Origin: Vigna angularis | Lineage: Eukaryota > Streptophyta > Magnoliopsida > Fabales > Fabaceae | Assembly (NCBI RefSeq): GCF_016808095.1 | Contig: NC_068973.1 | Location: 744,001 to 808,000, forward strand | Reading direction: 5' to 3' | Length of the DNA: 64,000 bases | Shown: positions 42,413-55,287 of the stretch, one piece after another | Layout: every line of letters begins with the position of its first letter | Position numbering within the stretch: position 1 is the first letter of the stretch | Program-made: the position numbers and the translations under genes | Notes under the pieces: model-generated | Told to the model about the DNA's origin: nothing | The model's input: the letters and a program-made list of their open reading frames with translations, nothing else | Database searches by the model: none

Positions 42413-42784
42413 GAGTATAAAAAATGAAGAAAAACACACACATGAACAAACACTCTTCTAATAAGTATAAAAAGAAACCATTTAAGGTAATAATATTTGT
42501 TCTTTTATCCATGTCAAATTTGAAAAATATTTTTTTATTTATTTGGATTCACAATTGTAGGTAATCATATAGACACTTTAAGGGTGTCAGAGAAATCGTG
42601 CAATTTAAAACATCAATTTCTACCTTCAATCATTGGTCCTCTATACTCATTTCCACCAAATAGCTCTTATGGAAATTGGAATTTAGCCTTGAAGTTAACT
42701 CCTCTTAATAATCCACGTTTTATGATGTTTCTTTTCACCAATTATCAAAGTATCATTCATAATTTGAGTAAACAGAAAGTGTAA
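42413..42784 (+). other. Weak candidate small gene or pseudogene (two blocks)
   Basis: A short lysine-rich open block from about 42424 (MKKNTHMNKHSSNKYKKKPF) ends at AAG|GTAATAAT. A second open block after a TTGTAG acceptor-like site at about 42561 codes NLKHQFLPSIIGPLYSF and related residues and stops at 42784. Joining the blocks at these sites does not keep the longer frame open: a TAG follows four codons in. I do not recognise a family. It may be a decayed gene or chance. Confidence 0.2.
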
Positions 42785-42843
42785 GTATAATTACTGTCTT
42801 TTCATTTTTTTTGAAGTTAAAATTGTGTTCCATTTTATTCTAG

Positions 42844-42900
<57 letters not shown>

Positions 42901-44271
42901 GTATGTATCTTTAAAATATTTATTAAATAAGTATTTATATAAAATATATAAAAATCGAAAAGCAAAACAAATATGATCTTATGACAGTTGAAATTATAAT
43001 TACATTTTAAAATAAAATACTAAATAAGGTAAGAATATTTAACTCTACTAGCAGGCCTAAATCAACTGTCACATTAAACATTATTATACTAAAGGTGATA
43101 AAAGAAATTTTCATTGATCTTACTCTTACATCTTTTCTTACTCTAAAATTTTCAATTGTTGGCCTTGAATTTGCAAAAATTAAAAAACTCTTGTTATGAC
43201 TAAACATGCTTATACATTTCCTTCATTTTGCATTAATTCATACGCTCCATGATGAAAACTAGTTGAAGAAAATCAACCTTACAAAAGCATATAATCTTCT
43301 ATTGGCCTCCTTTTTCATCATCCAATAAGCATTTTATTTTTTGGATGACTAGGTCAACACCTTTTAAAAACACTTTATATGCAGTGCTTCCATTCTAAAA
43401 TAACACCATTATTTTAGTTTTTTTTTCAAAACCGACAGTCTTTTTTATGATTTTCTAAATTGTTTTTTAATAGTACAATATAATTAAAAATAATAAAACA
43501 TTACAATCTGGATTGAAAAGGGACACACAAATAGTTAAAAAGATAGTTTTTTTTTTTACACTTGTATGTAATTAAAAATAATAAAATAATACAATCTAAA
43601 GTGAAAAGGGACACGAAAATAGCTAAAAGGTTAAAGTTATTTTTTTTTTCTTCATCTATATGGTAAAAGCTTAAAAGACTATTGTTTCAAAGAGAGGAAT
43701 ATCTAAAAGGGTCCTACTTTCTATTGTAATTTTTTTTTTTGCACTACCACAATAAACTAACTCTTGAAACAATACACTATTTAAATGAAATTTCTCCCAA
43801 AAAAAATGAAACAAATACTTGTCTAAAGTGGTAGCCAATACCATGTTCCTTTTCACCTACCTTGTGTTGAAGAATGGTATGTATTTCTGGTTTCAGTTAA
43901 GGTTGCAAAAGTCATGGTCGAATGGAAGTTGGAAATTTGACCAATGACAGTTTCAAATGATATTTAGGTTGAAGATTTGCGTAAGTTGAAGTACGGATAC
44001 AGATTAAGAGTGTCAAGAAGGGATTGGTAGTTAAAAGATAACAAAAACACAACTGAGAATTAATGAAATATAGAGAAGATAGTAGGGGAAGACCACCAAT
44101 GGAATTAGGGTTCCATCTTGCATGTTGGATTAGACCAGTTTCATATGTATTAAGAATTGAAATTAAGGATAACATACAGATTTTTTTTTACCTTATCGAA
44201 TCATATTCTAAATATTAAAATAAGACTATACCAAACGGAATAGTACTAATGATTATATATACAATTGTATA
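42785..44271. other. AT-rich intergenic spacer
   Basis: No gene seen. It contains the (AT)n array at 42849-42896 and a duplicated patch (43480-43520 and 43565-43625 share TAATTAAAAATAATAAAA, ACAATCT and GTGAAAAGGGACAC-like words). Confidence 0.55.
42849..42896. repeat. (AT)24 microsatellite
   Basis: Uninterrupted AT dinucleotides. Confidence 0.95.
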
Positions 44272-44276
44272 ACTTA

Positions 44277-44744
44277 TATACTATATAGACCGGATGGTTA
44301 TACAGTCCGTTCCATGCTGGTCAAAGCAGGACGATCTAAGAAGAAAGTCAGGACAAAGCCGAATATAGCAGGATCGACCGGTCAACTAAGGACGTCCGAC
44401 AATATGCAGAAAGTAGGTTATACTACAGGAATTAAGGTAAATAATACTTAGAGGTGTTGGACTGAGATTGGGTCATGATTAAGGTTTTACTAATATCAGG
44501 CCCACACTCAAAAGCTATAAATACAGGTCAAAATTAAAGAGGTAGGTGATCGTATTTACTGTGCATTTATTATTATTGCATTGAACTACCAAACGGACAG
44601 CTTACTGACTTTGACATTAGAGAACCTTTGACAGGTACATCTCCGGAAGGTAGATCGAAGAGGAAGACTGGAACTAAAGATTGGAAGGTTGAAGAACATA
44701 AATTGTGTAGGTGTTAGAAGTGACTCGACCTCACATCCGAAACA
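44277..44744 (+). mobile_element. Solo LTR, 468 bp, flanked by ACTTA
   Basis: The block is GC-richer than its flanks, ends in CA (ATCCGAAACA), and is flanked on both sides by ACTTA (44272-44276 and 44745-44749). It contains TATAAATA at 44516-44523, followed by a stretch (TTACTGACTTTGACATTAGA, then TTTGACAGGTAC) of a type I recall from Tat/Ogre-like gypsy LTRs. The left terminus reads TATA rather than TG, probably by mutation. No internal region is attached. The lineage is inference. Confidence 0.65.
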
Positions 44745-44749
44745 ACTTA

Positions 44750-47738
44750 TAAGAATACTCTCTATAAATTATCATATATATTTTTAAGTAAATTTTTTAA
44801 TTGAGATTAAATTTAAATATATATTATAGATATGTTAAATAATTTAAAATTGATTCGACTAAAATTAATTTTATTACAATTTAAAACAAGAAAATATAAA
44901 TACTCTGTTGTCATGGTTTTGTCTACAATTTACGCCTTTTTTTAATAAGGGCGCCACTAGAAGTACTTTTTGTGTTATTTATGAAATGAGACGAAGTTTA
45001 AAAACCTAACACCTTTGTAACTTTAATAAATTAATAAGAAATATTGTAGAATAATATAAAAAGATTTCCCCAATATTGTGTTGGTCTCAGTGAAAGTGAC
45101 TTTGAAAAACTGTCACAAATTCAAATATTATGAATAAAAAACTAATTAAGAGAGAAGATTTAATCAATTATAGTTAACCAAAATTTTCGTACCATCTAAC
45201 ATTTTAATATAAATATACTAAAAAAATAGAGAGATGAGAAGAAAATAAATTATAGTTCTCTTATACAATAAATAAATTAAGGGAATAAGAGACGTTATTT
45301 TAATCATTGTGAGATAACATTCATCGTTATCATATTATTTACACCTCTTAAACATTATAAATTTTGAATTTATCTTTATTTTCTACTTTTAGACCTTTCT
45401 TTCATTCAAAATCTATCCTAAGAAAATAAAAATATTCTTTCAAACAGATACCTTATATAAGCTTAAAGTAAAATAGTATAAAGTTAAAGAATTCTAACAC
45501 TATATTAGTTATAGTAATTTTCAATGAAGATTTTAAAAATTACATAAATAATAAATATGTATAGTACACACAATAAATAAAAATTACAGCCTTAGGCTTA
45601 TGAATGGATGAATTTTGTTGCAAACAGTGTGAAAAGAATAAATATCTGAGTGATATACCCTAAATGGAGTGCACAACATTGTGTGGTGTAAATTAAAGCA
45701 CCCCACTACACGTAAACAGAAAATGCAACAACCTAAGACACTAACAAAAAATGAAAGAACGTGAAGAAAGAGAAGTTGGGAAAATGAGGCACACAATGGG
45801 AACAACATATTCCTCAGCCAATTCAATGATCGGTTGTACTATGAAACATCCATGAAAAGAGATTATGTTGCTCTTCCTCATTCCCAAACAATTCATTGCA
45901 CACAAAAGTGGTCATGCCAAAGCCTTTACATCTCAATTTTTTAGATATAAGCCATTAATTAAGAGACACAAACATTTAATAATATTTCTATAATTTTTGT
46001 TTTTGTTAACAATTATATCATGTCCCAATTGATGATAATTGAATCCACTAATAATGTGATTAATATTGTTTATGAACTTTGGGAGCACCTAATTTTGATG
46101 TTTTCAATTCATAAATTATTTTGTTCTTGGTATATTAATTATTTGTTTTTAAATCTACATACGGTTGATGGAATTCTATCAACAATAAAAATATATTAAA
46201 TATAGAAAGTATTTGGGGATACTCAATCCTTCTACATACCTAAACATATACATTAATTAAGTAACCTTTACTACAAAAGTGCAAATAACTTTGACATTAA
46301 AACACAGTATAAAGGCTTAACCAAAAGACTCATTATCTCCCCTTATGATTGATGGTGATTGTTTCACTTATTTCATCCAATAATTTTCATATAGGTATAC
46401 GTATATGCTTTTTTTTCATTGATAATATTTTGTGCATTAATTGAGGGCCAGAAAGATGAACCCTGTTGACATACTTAATCGTACTTCAATTTTTTTACAA
46501 TTAGTGATATATATACTCAAAAGGTTTCTACAAATTGTAAGCACGAATTTCAATTTAAAAATCATCTGATAAAAAAAATTAAAATAAGAAAAATAGGTAT
46601 TAGTAGATACAAATATTTGAATTTTTTGCATGATAAAACTAAATCATTGACACAACAAATGCTTGAAGGTTGGATCACAAGCAAAACCCTTATACATTTT
46701 CATTCAACACTTACAGTGGCATCAAAATTTTGTAACTATCATTGTGCGACGGGGTTAGGGTTCTAAAAGCCGACGAAATCATGAACATAAAAAAGTTTCT
46801 TGAAGCATGTGTATTTATTATTTTTTAAAAATTATTTATAGGGTATTGCACAATTTCTTTATAATACAACAAAAATTTATGTTGGTTTTTTCAGTAAAAC
46901 ATTTTGCATTGATTTTTCCTTACACTTATCTATGGATTCAACAGGAATTTTCAGTAATCTATTTTGTTTCCACTTTTATTAGTTGCGGCTTTGTCCACCA
47001 ACGAGAACACGACAACAGTTTTTGAAGAATATAATTCGGGCTTTCTCCTCGTTATATCGTACATGTGTTTCTAAGTAACACCTGGTATCCACCATGAATT
47101 ATAACATGCTGCAAATTTTTGTTTTAGTTATATTTGTAGTTGATACCATTGCTGAATAATTAAGAAAATTATCGTAAAGATAGGAAAAACCAAGAGTTTT
47201 TGTGTCTTATAGACAAAACATTATGTGTAATAAGCGTATTTATATACCCTAATGTCTAGTGTCTGTATATATTCTTTGACGATTAAAGAAACATTATGAA
47301 CAGTGTTTTATAATACTAAGGTTGGTAGCTGAAGAGAAAGGAAAGTTGATTTGGTGAATGCAATGGAAATGGTGGAGATAGCAACACTGGTTGTATATGA
47401 AAGAGAAGAAGAAATGAGTGGTGGAAGTGTGAGAATGACAGTGACTTAGGTGCAATTAATGATTGAAGATGAAGAATGTTGCAGTCGCATTTGGGGTTAA
47501 TATGCAGATCAGTGTTTCGAGTTTTGGGACAAATTATAAACCTTTAGTAGTGTTTGCTTAGGGATCCTTTCAATTTATGAGGGGATAAAGTGAGAAAAGA
47601 AAAATTATTTGAAATATCTATACTTCTCTATTATTATATAAATCAATATTAATATTATTAGGATTTTCTTTGGTGTATACATTTTCTTTTTAATTTTATT
47701 CTTTAATAATTTTTATTTTTAAATTAAAATATTATTTT
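44750..47738. other. AT-rich intergenic spacer
   Basis: No gene recognised. A purine-rich patch at 47330-47560 is somewhat GC-richer but has stops in all frames. Confidence 0.55.
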
Positions 47739-49236
47739 TGTAACATCCCAGAAATACAGTATAAACTATATAATAAAATAATTACATCTAATAATAATTC
47801 AGATCAGTCTTACACTAAAAAGAGCGTACGGCTATGGCCGAACGGCCTTACAAAGCATTACTAGAAATTTAAGCTGTACAGGAGTAAAATTCTGACCGAA
47901 CGGTTTACAACAGCCTATACCGAACGGTCAATTTAAAGCAAAGAGAAAAGGTGATTGAACGACCACCTTAAAAACAACTAAACTACTGACTGAACGTCCT
48001 ACTGTTCGGTCTTCACTTCAACCTCGACCAGGTTCTCTTCCTCCAGCGTCTCTTCCAGCAGTACGTCTCCTTCTGCTCACATCCACACGGATGATCATTG
48101 CAATGACAAAGACGGACGTACATAACATGACAAGACAGGAAATACAGGGTAAGCTTATGTAATTTAATTCATGCATAAACATACATTTCACTCAATCAAA
48201 CACACAAGATATATTTCATCATACATTTCATATAAAACCTAATACTAGACTGACTGTCCGGACTGTATGAAATCTGTGTAGCTACGACGTTCGTGCACCC
48301 GGGTGATGTAGTAATTGGGATACCCTCAACAGCTGCCACCCGAGGTTAGTCCTATCTGTCCAAATTAACCATAAGGACTAGGACCTCCTGTCGTTCCCAC
48401 ACATGACCTACCCTCCTCTACATGAGGACGAGTACTCACGGAACATCAGGATGAACCGCCAGCTTAGCATGCCCACATTCATACATTACAAATCTCAATA
48501 TTCATTCATGAGTCGTTCCTCCCCGGAACGCTCGTCCATAATCCAAAACATTTCAATCAATATCATATTCTCTTATCTTTCATTATTATTCATCTCACTT
48601 AAACATTTCTCACAAAGATTTACCAAATACCGAACGTTCAACCCTAACTCAGAACGACACCGAACACTTGGAGCGAGACCGAGAGGTCTCCAGTTCCAGA
48701 ATGGATTTAGACTAAAAGGGTTACTATCGGGTTGAGAAAGAAACCGAGTACAATCAAATATCACAAGAAACGAATGGAACGAACGTTAGTTACAAAGTGA
48801 GTCAATTAGATGAACTGACTCTTGAGGACTTCAACCGAACACCGAAATGACCATGCCCATTACTAGGACTCTATGTCGTAACCAATGTATACAGACACTT
48901 TGAGACCTTTCAAGAATAATACTTAGAAGAATTCCCACAAAGAAACCGAACGCTTATGAAAACTTAGATTATTTGGGTTTAGTATCAAGAAATACGAATG
49001 CCAGTTAAAGAATGAACACTATAGTGAGCGAACCCTAGTGGGCTTGAACGAACGCTCTTATTATGAAGTTTAGCTTAAGGAGCTAGAACGAGTGCCTGGT
49101 GTAAGACCAAACACTTGCTTAGGACGAACACTTGGTATAAGACCAAGTGCTACTAAATTTAAAGAGAAGAGGCTTGATAATTATACTAAGATACTATTGG
49201 AGTAGTGTTTAAGAATAACTAAAATATACAATTTCA

Positions 49237-49278
<42 letters not shown>

Positions 49279-50255
49279 CTTATGTTTATCATAGAATACC
49301 AAGACACAACTATGCTTGGCCGAACGTTTGTGCAAAGTAGTTCGAAATGAAGACGCTCGTCCTCAACTAGGATTCTTCCCAAATGAAAGAATTCAATTCT
49401 AACCAAGTTTACTAGAAATGCTGAACGGTCGATGACCGTTCAGTGACGAACGTACTCTTCCATAGGTAAATTTCATACCAGAAACCTTTATATTCCAACT
49501 CATTTCTTAACATATAGTTTCATAACTTTATACATTCATATCATAATCAATTTTCATGCTTCATACAATCCATATCATAGTAAATAATCATATTCCATAT
49601 AAACAAGCATATCAGCGTTCATACTTTATATACATTCAACCACTCAGCAACATGCATTCATTATCAACGAACGTACAAACGAACATACAATTAAATTAGA
49701 TAAGCTTCCCTTACCTCTGAGCATGAACGAACGTTCCTAGAGGCAGAAGTACAATTCGTCTGACTAAAATTCCTTCTACCCTTACGTTCAACAATTCTTC
49801 AAACTAAACTAAACAACAGAAAACCAACAATGGCTCAGACAAGACGAAATCATGCAACCAGAACTTGGTGTGCATGTACCAGATAATGAACGGCTAACGA
49901 GAAGAAGAACTTACCAGTTCAGAACTCGAAACCGATCGGTTCAAACTGAAGCTCTTGACGCCGGAAGTAATTCTACGGTGCCTGAATGATGATCGGAGAA
50001 GAGAAAGGGTGAGATTTGGTAGAGAGAAGGGAGAGCTTTTAGAGAGAAGGAGGAGAAATGAGAATTTCAGAGTTTTGGAGAAGAAGATGCATGCAGAGAG
50101 TGTGACGTAAAGTTTAAAAATTCAGTTTTTGCTTAAAATGAACGTCCGCTCATCTGCCGACACCTGCCTTCCACTATCTGATTTTCGGATCCTCGTTGCT
50201 TAACACCTGGCATCCGTTCAGAGGGGTTTTGGGTGCGTTTTTAATGATTCTGACA
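47739..50255 (-). mobile_element. Solo LTR-like element, 2.5 kb (family A, copy 2)
   Basis: A block runs from TGTAACATCCC to TTCTGACA, so it has TG...CA ends. Flanking pentamers are ATTTT and GTTTT, four of five matching, which could be a decayed target duplication. It shares ordered words with the 35058-37780 copy (GGATGATCATTGCAA at 48089, CCCTTACCTCTGAG near 49708, CCGATCGGTTCAAA near 49932, then GAGAGAAGG-rich sequence). CCGAACGG, CGAACG and GAACGTTC words are dense throughout. ORFs inside are short and unlike any protein I know. The same orientation as copy 1 implies minus-strand transcription. Confidence 0.65.
49236..49279. repeat. (TA)n array inside the 2.5-kb LTR
   Basis: TA dinucleotides interrupted once by a C, absent from the related copy at 35-38 kb. 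Confidence 0.9.
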
Positions 50256-52162
50256 GTTTTTCTTTAAGTAATTTTTTTTAATTTAATCATTTCTTTCATT
50301 TGATTGCTTTTTAATTCAACTAATTTTTAAATTAAAATAACCATTTATAATAAAAAGTTACTTACAAAATTAAATAAATGCTATCTACAATAAAATAATT
50401 ATTATTATTATATTATTTTTTTACATTAAAATATGTAAATATATATGTGTATAGTGCTCATAAAGATGATGAGACAGAACAAATTAGTTAAATGATAATG
50501 AAGTCATAATTAACATATACTTAAATTTTTAATTTTTTAATAAATAAATATTTGTGTTAGTATTAATTCAACATAAATATTTTAAACAAAAAAAAAATAT
50601 AAACCTGTTTTTAATTTTTTTTATGAAATAAATCGAATTAATAGATCTTAAATAATGGAAGTTAAACTTTTTTTTTTAATATTTACATGTATTTAAACCG
50701 ATATTAACTTAAAGAAAAAAACAAAATAAATATTAAAAACAAATAATGTTATTGTAATATTAACCTTATTTATTTATTTAAGTTAGAGTTAGCAAAAAAA
50801 AAATATAATATTAAAATAAATAAGTTTAATCTAATTTTAACTTCATTTATTTGTAATATTTAGGGTTTAATTATTTTCCAAGTCTCTGTTTATGTTGGAT
50901 TGTCTCAAATGACTATTTTTTTTCTCAATTGAACCCTTAAAACTGAAAAATTGAAAGTAATTGGCTTTGTGCCGTTATCAATATGTTTTTAAAAAATTTA
51001 ATAATATTTTGTATTTTTTTAAGTAAAATAAAAACCAATATTTTACTTTTTTTTTATTATCATGAGAAAAGATTGAATACACATATGCACAAACATATGG
51101 AATACCTCTTTCCATAATTTTTTATTTATTATTAATACTTTATTCATAAAATAATTTTTAATTATGGTTCTTATCTTATTAAAAATGAATATAAATATTT
51201 GATGATAGATAAATTATATTGCTATCTTACGCTAAATTGCAAATTCATTTGATATATTAATAAAAGTGTGGGAAAATATATTAATTTTTTTATCATATCT
51301 AGCGTTTTTATTTAAAAATAAAAAACATAAAATAAAAAATAGTTTCACTGTATTTATACATAGTAAAATATATATTTATATAACTATTTTGAAGAAGAAA
51401 AATGACCCATTTTTGTTATGGGCTTTTTGCACGAGGTCCAGGCCGGCTCAGCTAATTTCATTCACTTTAGTTTTCTACCATCAATTTTAAAATAGTCTTT
51501 GGAAAAGTTTGTAAAGTTCAGGTGCCTTGCCATTGTTATTAAGATATTGATTAATAAATAATATAAAAATAATTAAAAAAGTTTCATTAGTATGTTCTTA
51601 GTGTGATTTTTAATGTAATTTTTTTTTTATATTTTTTTTTAAACTGGTGTCTGAGAACACATATTAAGAGAACTCTTAAAAAATGGAAAAGTTAGGGTCT
51701 CTTAAGGAAGTAAACAAAGGGTGGTGTTTTATTAGTAGCTATCCGTAAAAAAATAATTATTATTAAATTAACGTGGTTAAATGAAATTATAATAATTTCA
51801 TTATTCAAATTTTAAGTATTTTCATTCCTCTTTACATCTTAAATAAATAAACAAAAAAATAGTGATACTTAAATGGAAAAAAGAAGATGATGATGATAAT
51901 ATAGGTTGACACCCCTCTCCATTTTCTACATAAATTATTATTTTATTATAATATAATATTTAAATATGTCACCAGAGGAAACTGCAGAAAGCAAAATTGG
52001 TTCATTTATATTAAATCTCTTGCTGCCAGTGTACTTACTCTGTATCCTTGAATAAACTTGAGGAATATTTAGAACTCATATATTTATAATCCATGCATGC
52101 TATGAACCATAAATAATTGAAAAAATATATTTTAATATAGATTTTTTTAATAATATTTTCAC

Positions 52163-52205
<43 letters not shown>

Positions 52206-52389
52206 GATTTATTATTATGTTAACATACTTAAAACTAATGAAAAATGATATGTGTACTTTATCAAAATGTTGTAAAAAAAATCTGTGTTAATATATAATT
52301 ATTCTTAATAATAATTTAGTACTTCATAATCTATTATTACAATATGGAATCATGCACTTTGGAAAGTGCGTCTCTTACCTATCTATAAT
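50256..52389. other. AT-rich intergenic spacer
   Basis: No gene seen apart from the likely 3' UTR of the small minus-strand ORF at its right end. It includes the (TA)n array 52166-52199. Confidence 0.6.
52166..52199. repeat. (TA)17 microsatellite
   Basis: Uninterrupted TA dinucleotides. Confidence 0.93.
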
Positions 52390-52614
52390 TTATTCTGCAT
52401 AATCTTCGTCGAGAGAAACTTTACTTAACCTGCTAGGCAATGATTTGGCAGTGTTACTTGCAACTTTTCTTCTGCCATTTTTACGTAGATAAGATCTCAA
52501 CACAGCTCTTCTGGCTAGTTCTTTTCCCATGTTGGATTTGGTGGGAGACATTTCTTGGGAACAGTTTCCTTGGTTGTTGCTGCCAACATCAAAACAGACC
52601 TTCTCGGAAGCCAT
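52390..52614 (-). CDS. Small basic protein of unknown function, 74 aa
   Basis: A minus-strand frame of 74 residues from MASEKVCFDVGSNNQ to SLDEDYAE. The middle is strongly basic (GKELARRAVLRSYLRKNGRR) with a helix-like ARRAVLRSYL stretch, and the tail is acidic. There is no signal peptide or membrane segment. The coding strand is locally GC-richer than its AT-rich flanks, and a CTT-rich leader with the (GAA)16 repeat precedes the ATG by 30 bases, both in favour of a real gene. I do not recognise the family. Further exons downstream on the minus strand cannot be excluded. It could also be a chance ORF. Confidence 0.45.
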   Translation of the reverse strand: MASEKVCFDVGSNNQGNCSQEMSPTKSNMGKELARRAVLRSYLRKNGRRKVASNTAKSLPSRLSKVSLDEDYAE

Positions 52615-52644
52615 TAACTAGGATGTTCGACGATGGTGGATGTT

Positions 52645-52692
52645 GAAGAAGAAGAAGAAGAAGAAGAAGAAGAAGAAGAAGAAGAAGAAGAA
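52645..52692. repeat. (GAA)16 microsatellite
   Basis: Sixteen perfect GAA triplets, reading (TTC)n on the strand of the small ORF and lying in its probable 5' leader. Confidence 0.97.
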
Positions 52693-55287
52693 GGGTGATT
52701 AAAACAGGGTACTAGGTGTCATATTTTAAGGTGGTTTGAGAGACATTCTCCTCTTATCATCATGCAAAAGAGAATATATGTTGGATGACAGCAAGGTTAA
52801 TGGAGTGCTCGAGGAATCACTTCCAAAAGTTCATCACTCTTGGAATGTGTGAATGTGTTGTCTTGTTTATGAAGAAACTGTATTTCCAATATGCAGAAGA
52901 TGCTCTTTTCTTCTTTGGTTACAGCTTTCATTAATATCCTTTAATTTAATAGGCCACAGAATAAAAGGACTAATTCATTATTTCAACTGTCAAATTCAAG
53001 CACCTATATGTTAATATCAAAATCACTTAACTCAAATCATCTCAATTCGACTTACTTTTTAATAAACATAAAATTTTGTAGCATGGTTAGACCAACTAGG
53101 GTTGGGATATTAATGAAATCAAGCAGTCATTTATTTGATTACATATTATTATAAATATAAAAATTAAAAATTAAAATTTATACAAAAATAAATTAAATAT
53201 CTAAATTATTCAAATATTATTATATATTTAAAAGAAATTAAATTATCGACTTAAATAATTATAATTAAAATTTTATGAAAAAATATATAAAAACATAATA
53301 AAAGATTATTGTTGGTTAATTACATATTAATTAGTTCAAACTTATTTAATCCGACGAATTAAGTGAGTTGGATTTTACTTAATTCATAAAAAAAAAACTG
53401 AATTTTTTCCGATATAATGCTCAAAACCGTAATAGATTGAATTGATTGCGAATTTGAACCTATATGCATTAATTCTAAACGACCCAATAAATTTGGCGTG
53501 ACATTTCTCTATATTGGCCCAACAGATTACTTTGACCCAATTTAAAGAATAAACAATAAATTCGAAAATTAAATGTTTTTTAAATCAGAGAAACACACAT
53601 AAAAGTAATTTTTATATTTATATTTAATGATTTGAAATATATATATATATATATATATAAAAGAAATTTAAGTCTCAAATCTAAGATTATATTTTAAAAA
53701 TGAAAAATATTCTGACACACCTAAATTTTTTACATCCATCTAACATTATCTCCCTCTATTTTTTATTCTCTTCTTTCTTGAAAAACAATAATGTTGACGT
53801 GGATATTGAGTTTGACACTCATATGACACGCTGTGGACTGTGGATCCCATTGATGATTGACTAATGATACCACGATATACTTTTACACTCATTTGACACA
53901 CACTACAAGGGTAAAATGATCATAAATGTATAATTTTTTGTATTTTTTCGAGAAATAAGAGAGTAAAAAGTGTAGTATAAAAAATTCATATATGTCAAAG
54001 AATCATTTTTCTTGATGGTTTTATTAATTAAGAGTAAAATTGAAAAAAAAAGGGAAAAATCAGGGTTTCAAATGAGTGTAACTTTCACATAAGTGTGTCA
54101 AACAATTATTATTCTTTAAAAAAATACAAAAGTTTACACTTTTAAGAACATTTTATCTTTATACTTTATATTAAATGAATATAAAAGTGTGTCATTAGTA
54201 ATAAAATACACTCCATTCCAAATAATTACTCAATTAGGTATTAGTCTTGAGTATTTTCGTACTCCCAAAGTAAGAGTATTTTTGTAGTTACCATCACTGA
54301 GCCAAAAGAAAAGAAAAAAATTAGCTTTAACTATATAAAGTTGGTACGGTTACCATGATTTCATTCAATAATTTGGGTGAGATAACTCTTTAAAAAAACA
54401 GCACAATTAATATGATATAATGAAATCAATGAGTGTGTAATATTTAGACAAAGTATAGTGACACAGATTGCATTTTGGCATCAAAGATAAGGCTAAGAAA
54501 TTGGCACTACAATTATATATATGTTGGGATAACTATGAAATGCATTTTCATAATTAATTCTTGTGGAGAATAGGAACCCAAAGATTTACTTTTAATAAAA
54601 TATGAAAAAGTTTTGTTTTTTCTCTTTTGTAAAACCAAACCACAAGAGAAACATGGTCAGAACCGACATCAGACTTCCATTTGGCAATTGATTGACCTAT
54701 TTGGTGTCTCTTGATGGCTATTTTTGTCCCTCTCACTCTCAACTACATTTTCCACCTCAGAATACCACTTTTTCAAGCTTTGTTCTTATGCTCACCACTT
54801 AGGTTTCAACCAAGAATATCAACTTCTACACAGCAATAACAACCGTTCATCTTATAATGCTTTGCCCCAATTCAGAAGCAGAGAATTCATTCCCTTTCTA
54901 ATTAAATTAATTAACATTTTCTTTCTAATATTTGAGAAAAAAAAAACTGAATTAACTGCAAGGTACTCTGCACTTTGTTGGAAGGTGAAATGGCCATGAT
55001 GAACACATGTTTGATGTGTTATGAGTCATTAGCACTAACTTTGTTGTCTTCATCAATGAATACACATGAAACATAAACATATGGTGCTAATTAACAATTG
55101 CCTATGTGGGACTGTTTGGTATTAAATCCCCACACACAGTGGGAATCTTTGGCCTTTAAGCAACCTTTGCTCCAAGCAATTCTGAAACTCTTCCTTCCTC
55201 CCTTTGCCAGATTCTTCTCTTCAAAACTCTCAAACCTCATCTTCTACCCTTCTGTTCAATTCCATCTTTCTTCTTCAGCTCCAAAAC
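52693..55287. other. AT-rich spacer and promoter of the DUF1218 gene
   Basis: No gene recognised. A short (AT)n run lies at 53638-53660. The final 150 bases are C/T-rich, as expected for the leader of the following gene. Confidence 0.6.

Noticed and set aside
42544..42700. Possible VQ-motif protein (VREIVQ in one frame, FKVII near the join)
   Set aside because: The VQ core is not followed by the usual Leu-Thr-Gly, and the pieces fall in different frames with stops between. The resemblance is too weak.
48403..48764. ORFs of 110 aa (plus) and 63 aa (minus)
   Set aside because: They lie inside the 2.5-kb LTR-like element, resemble no protein and overlap each other.
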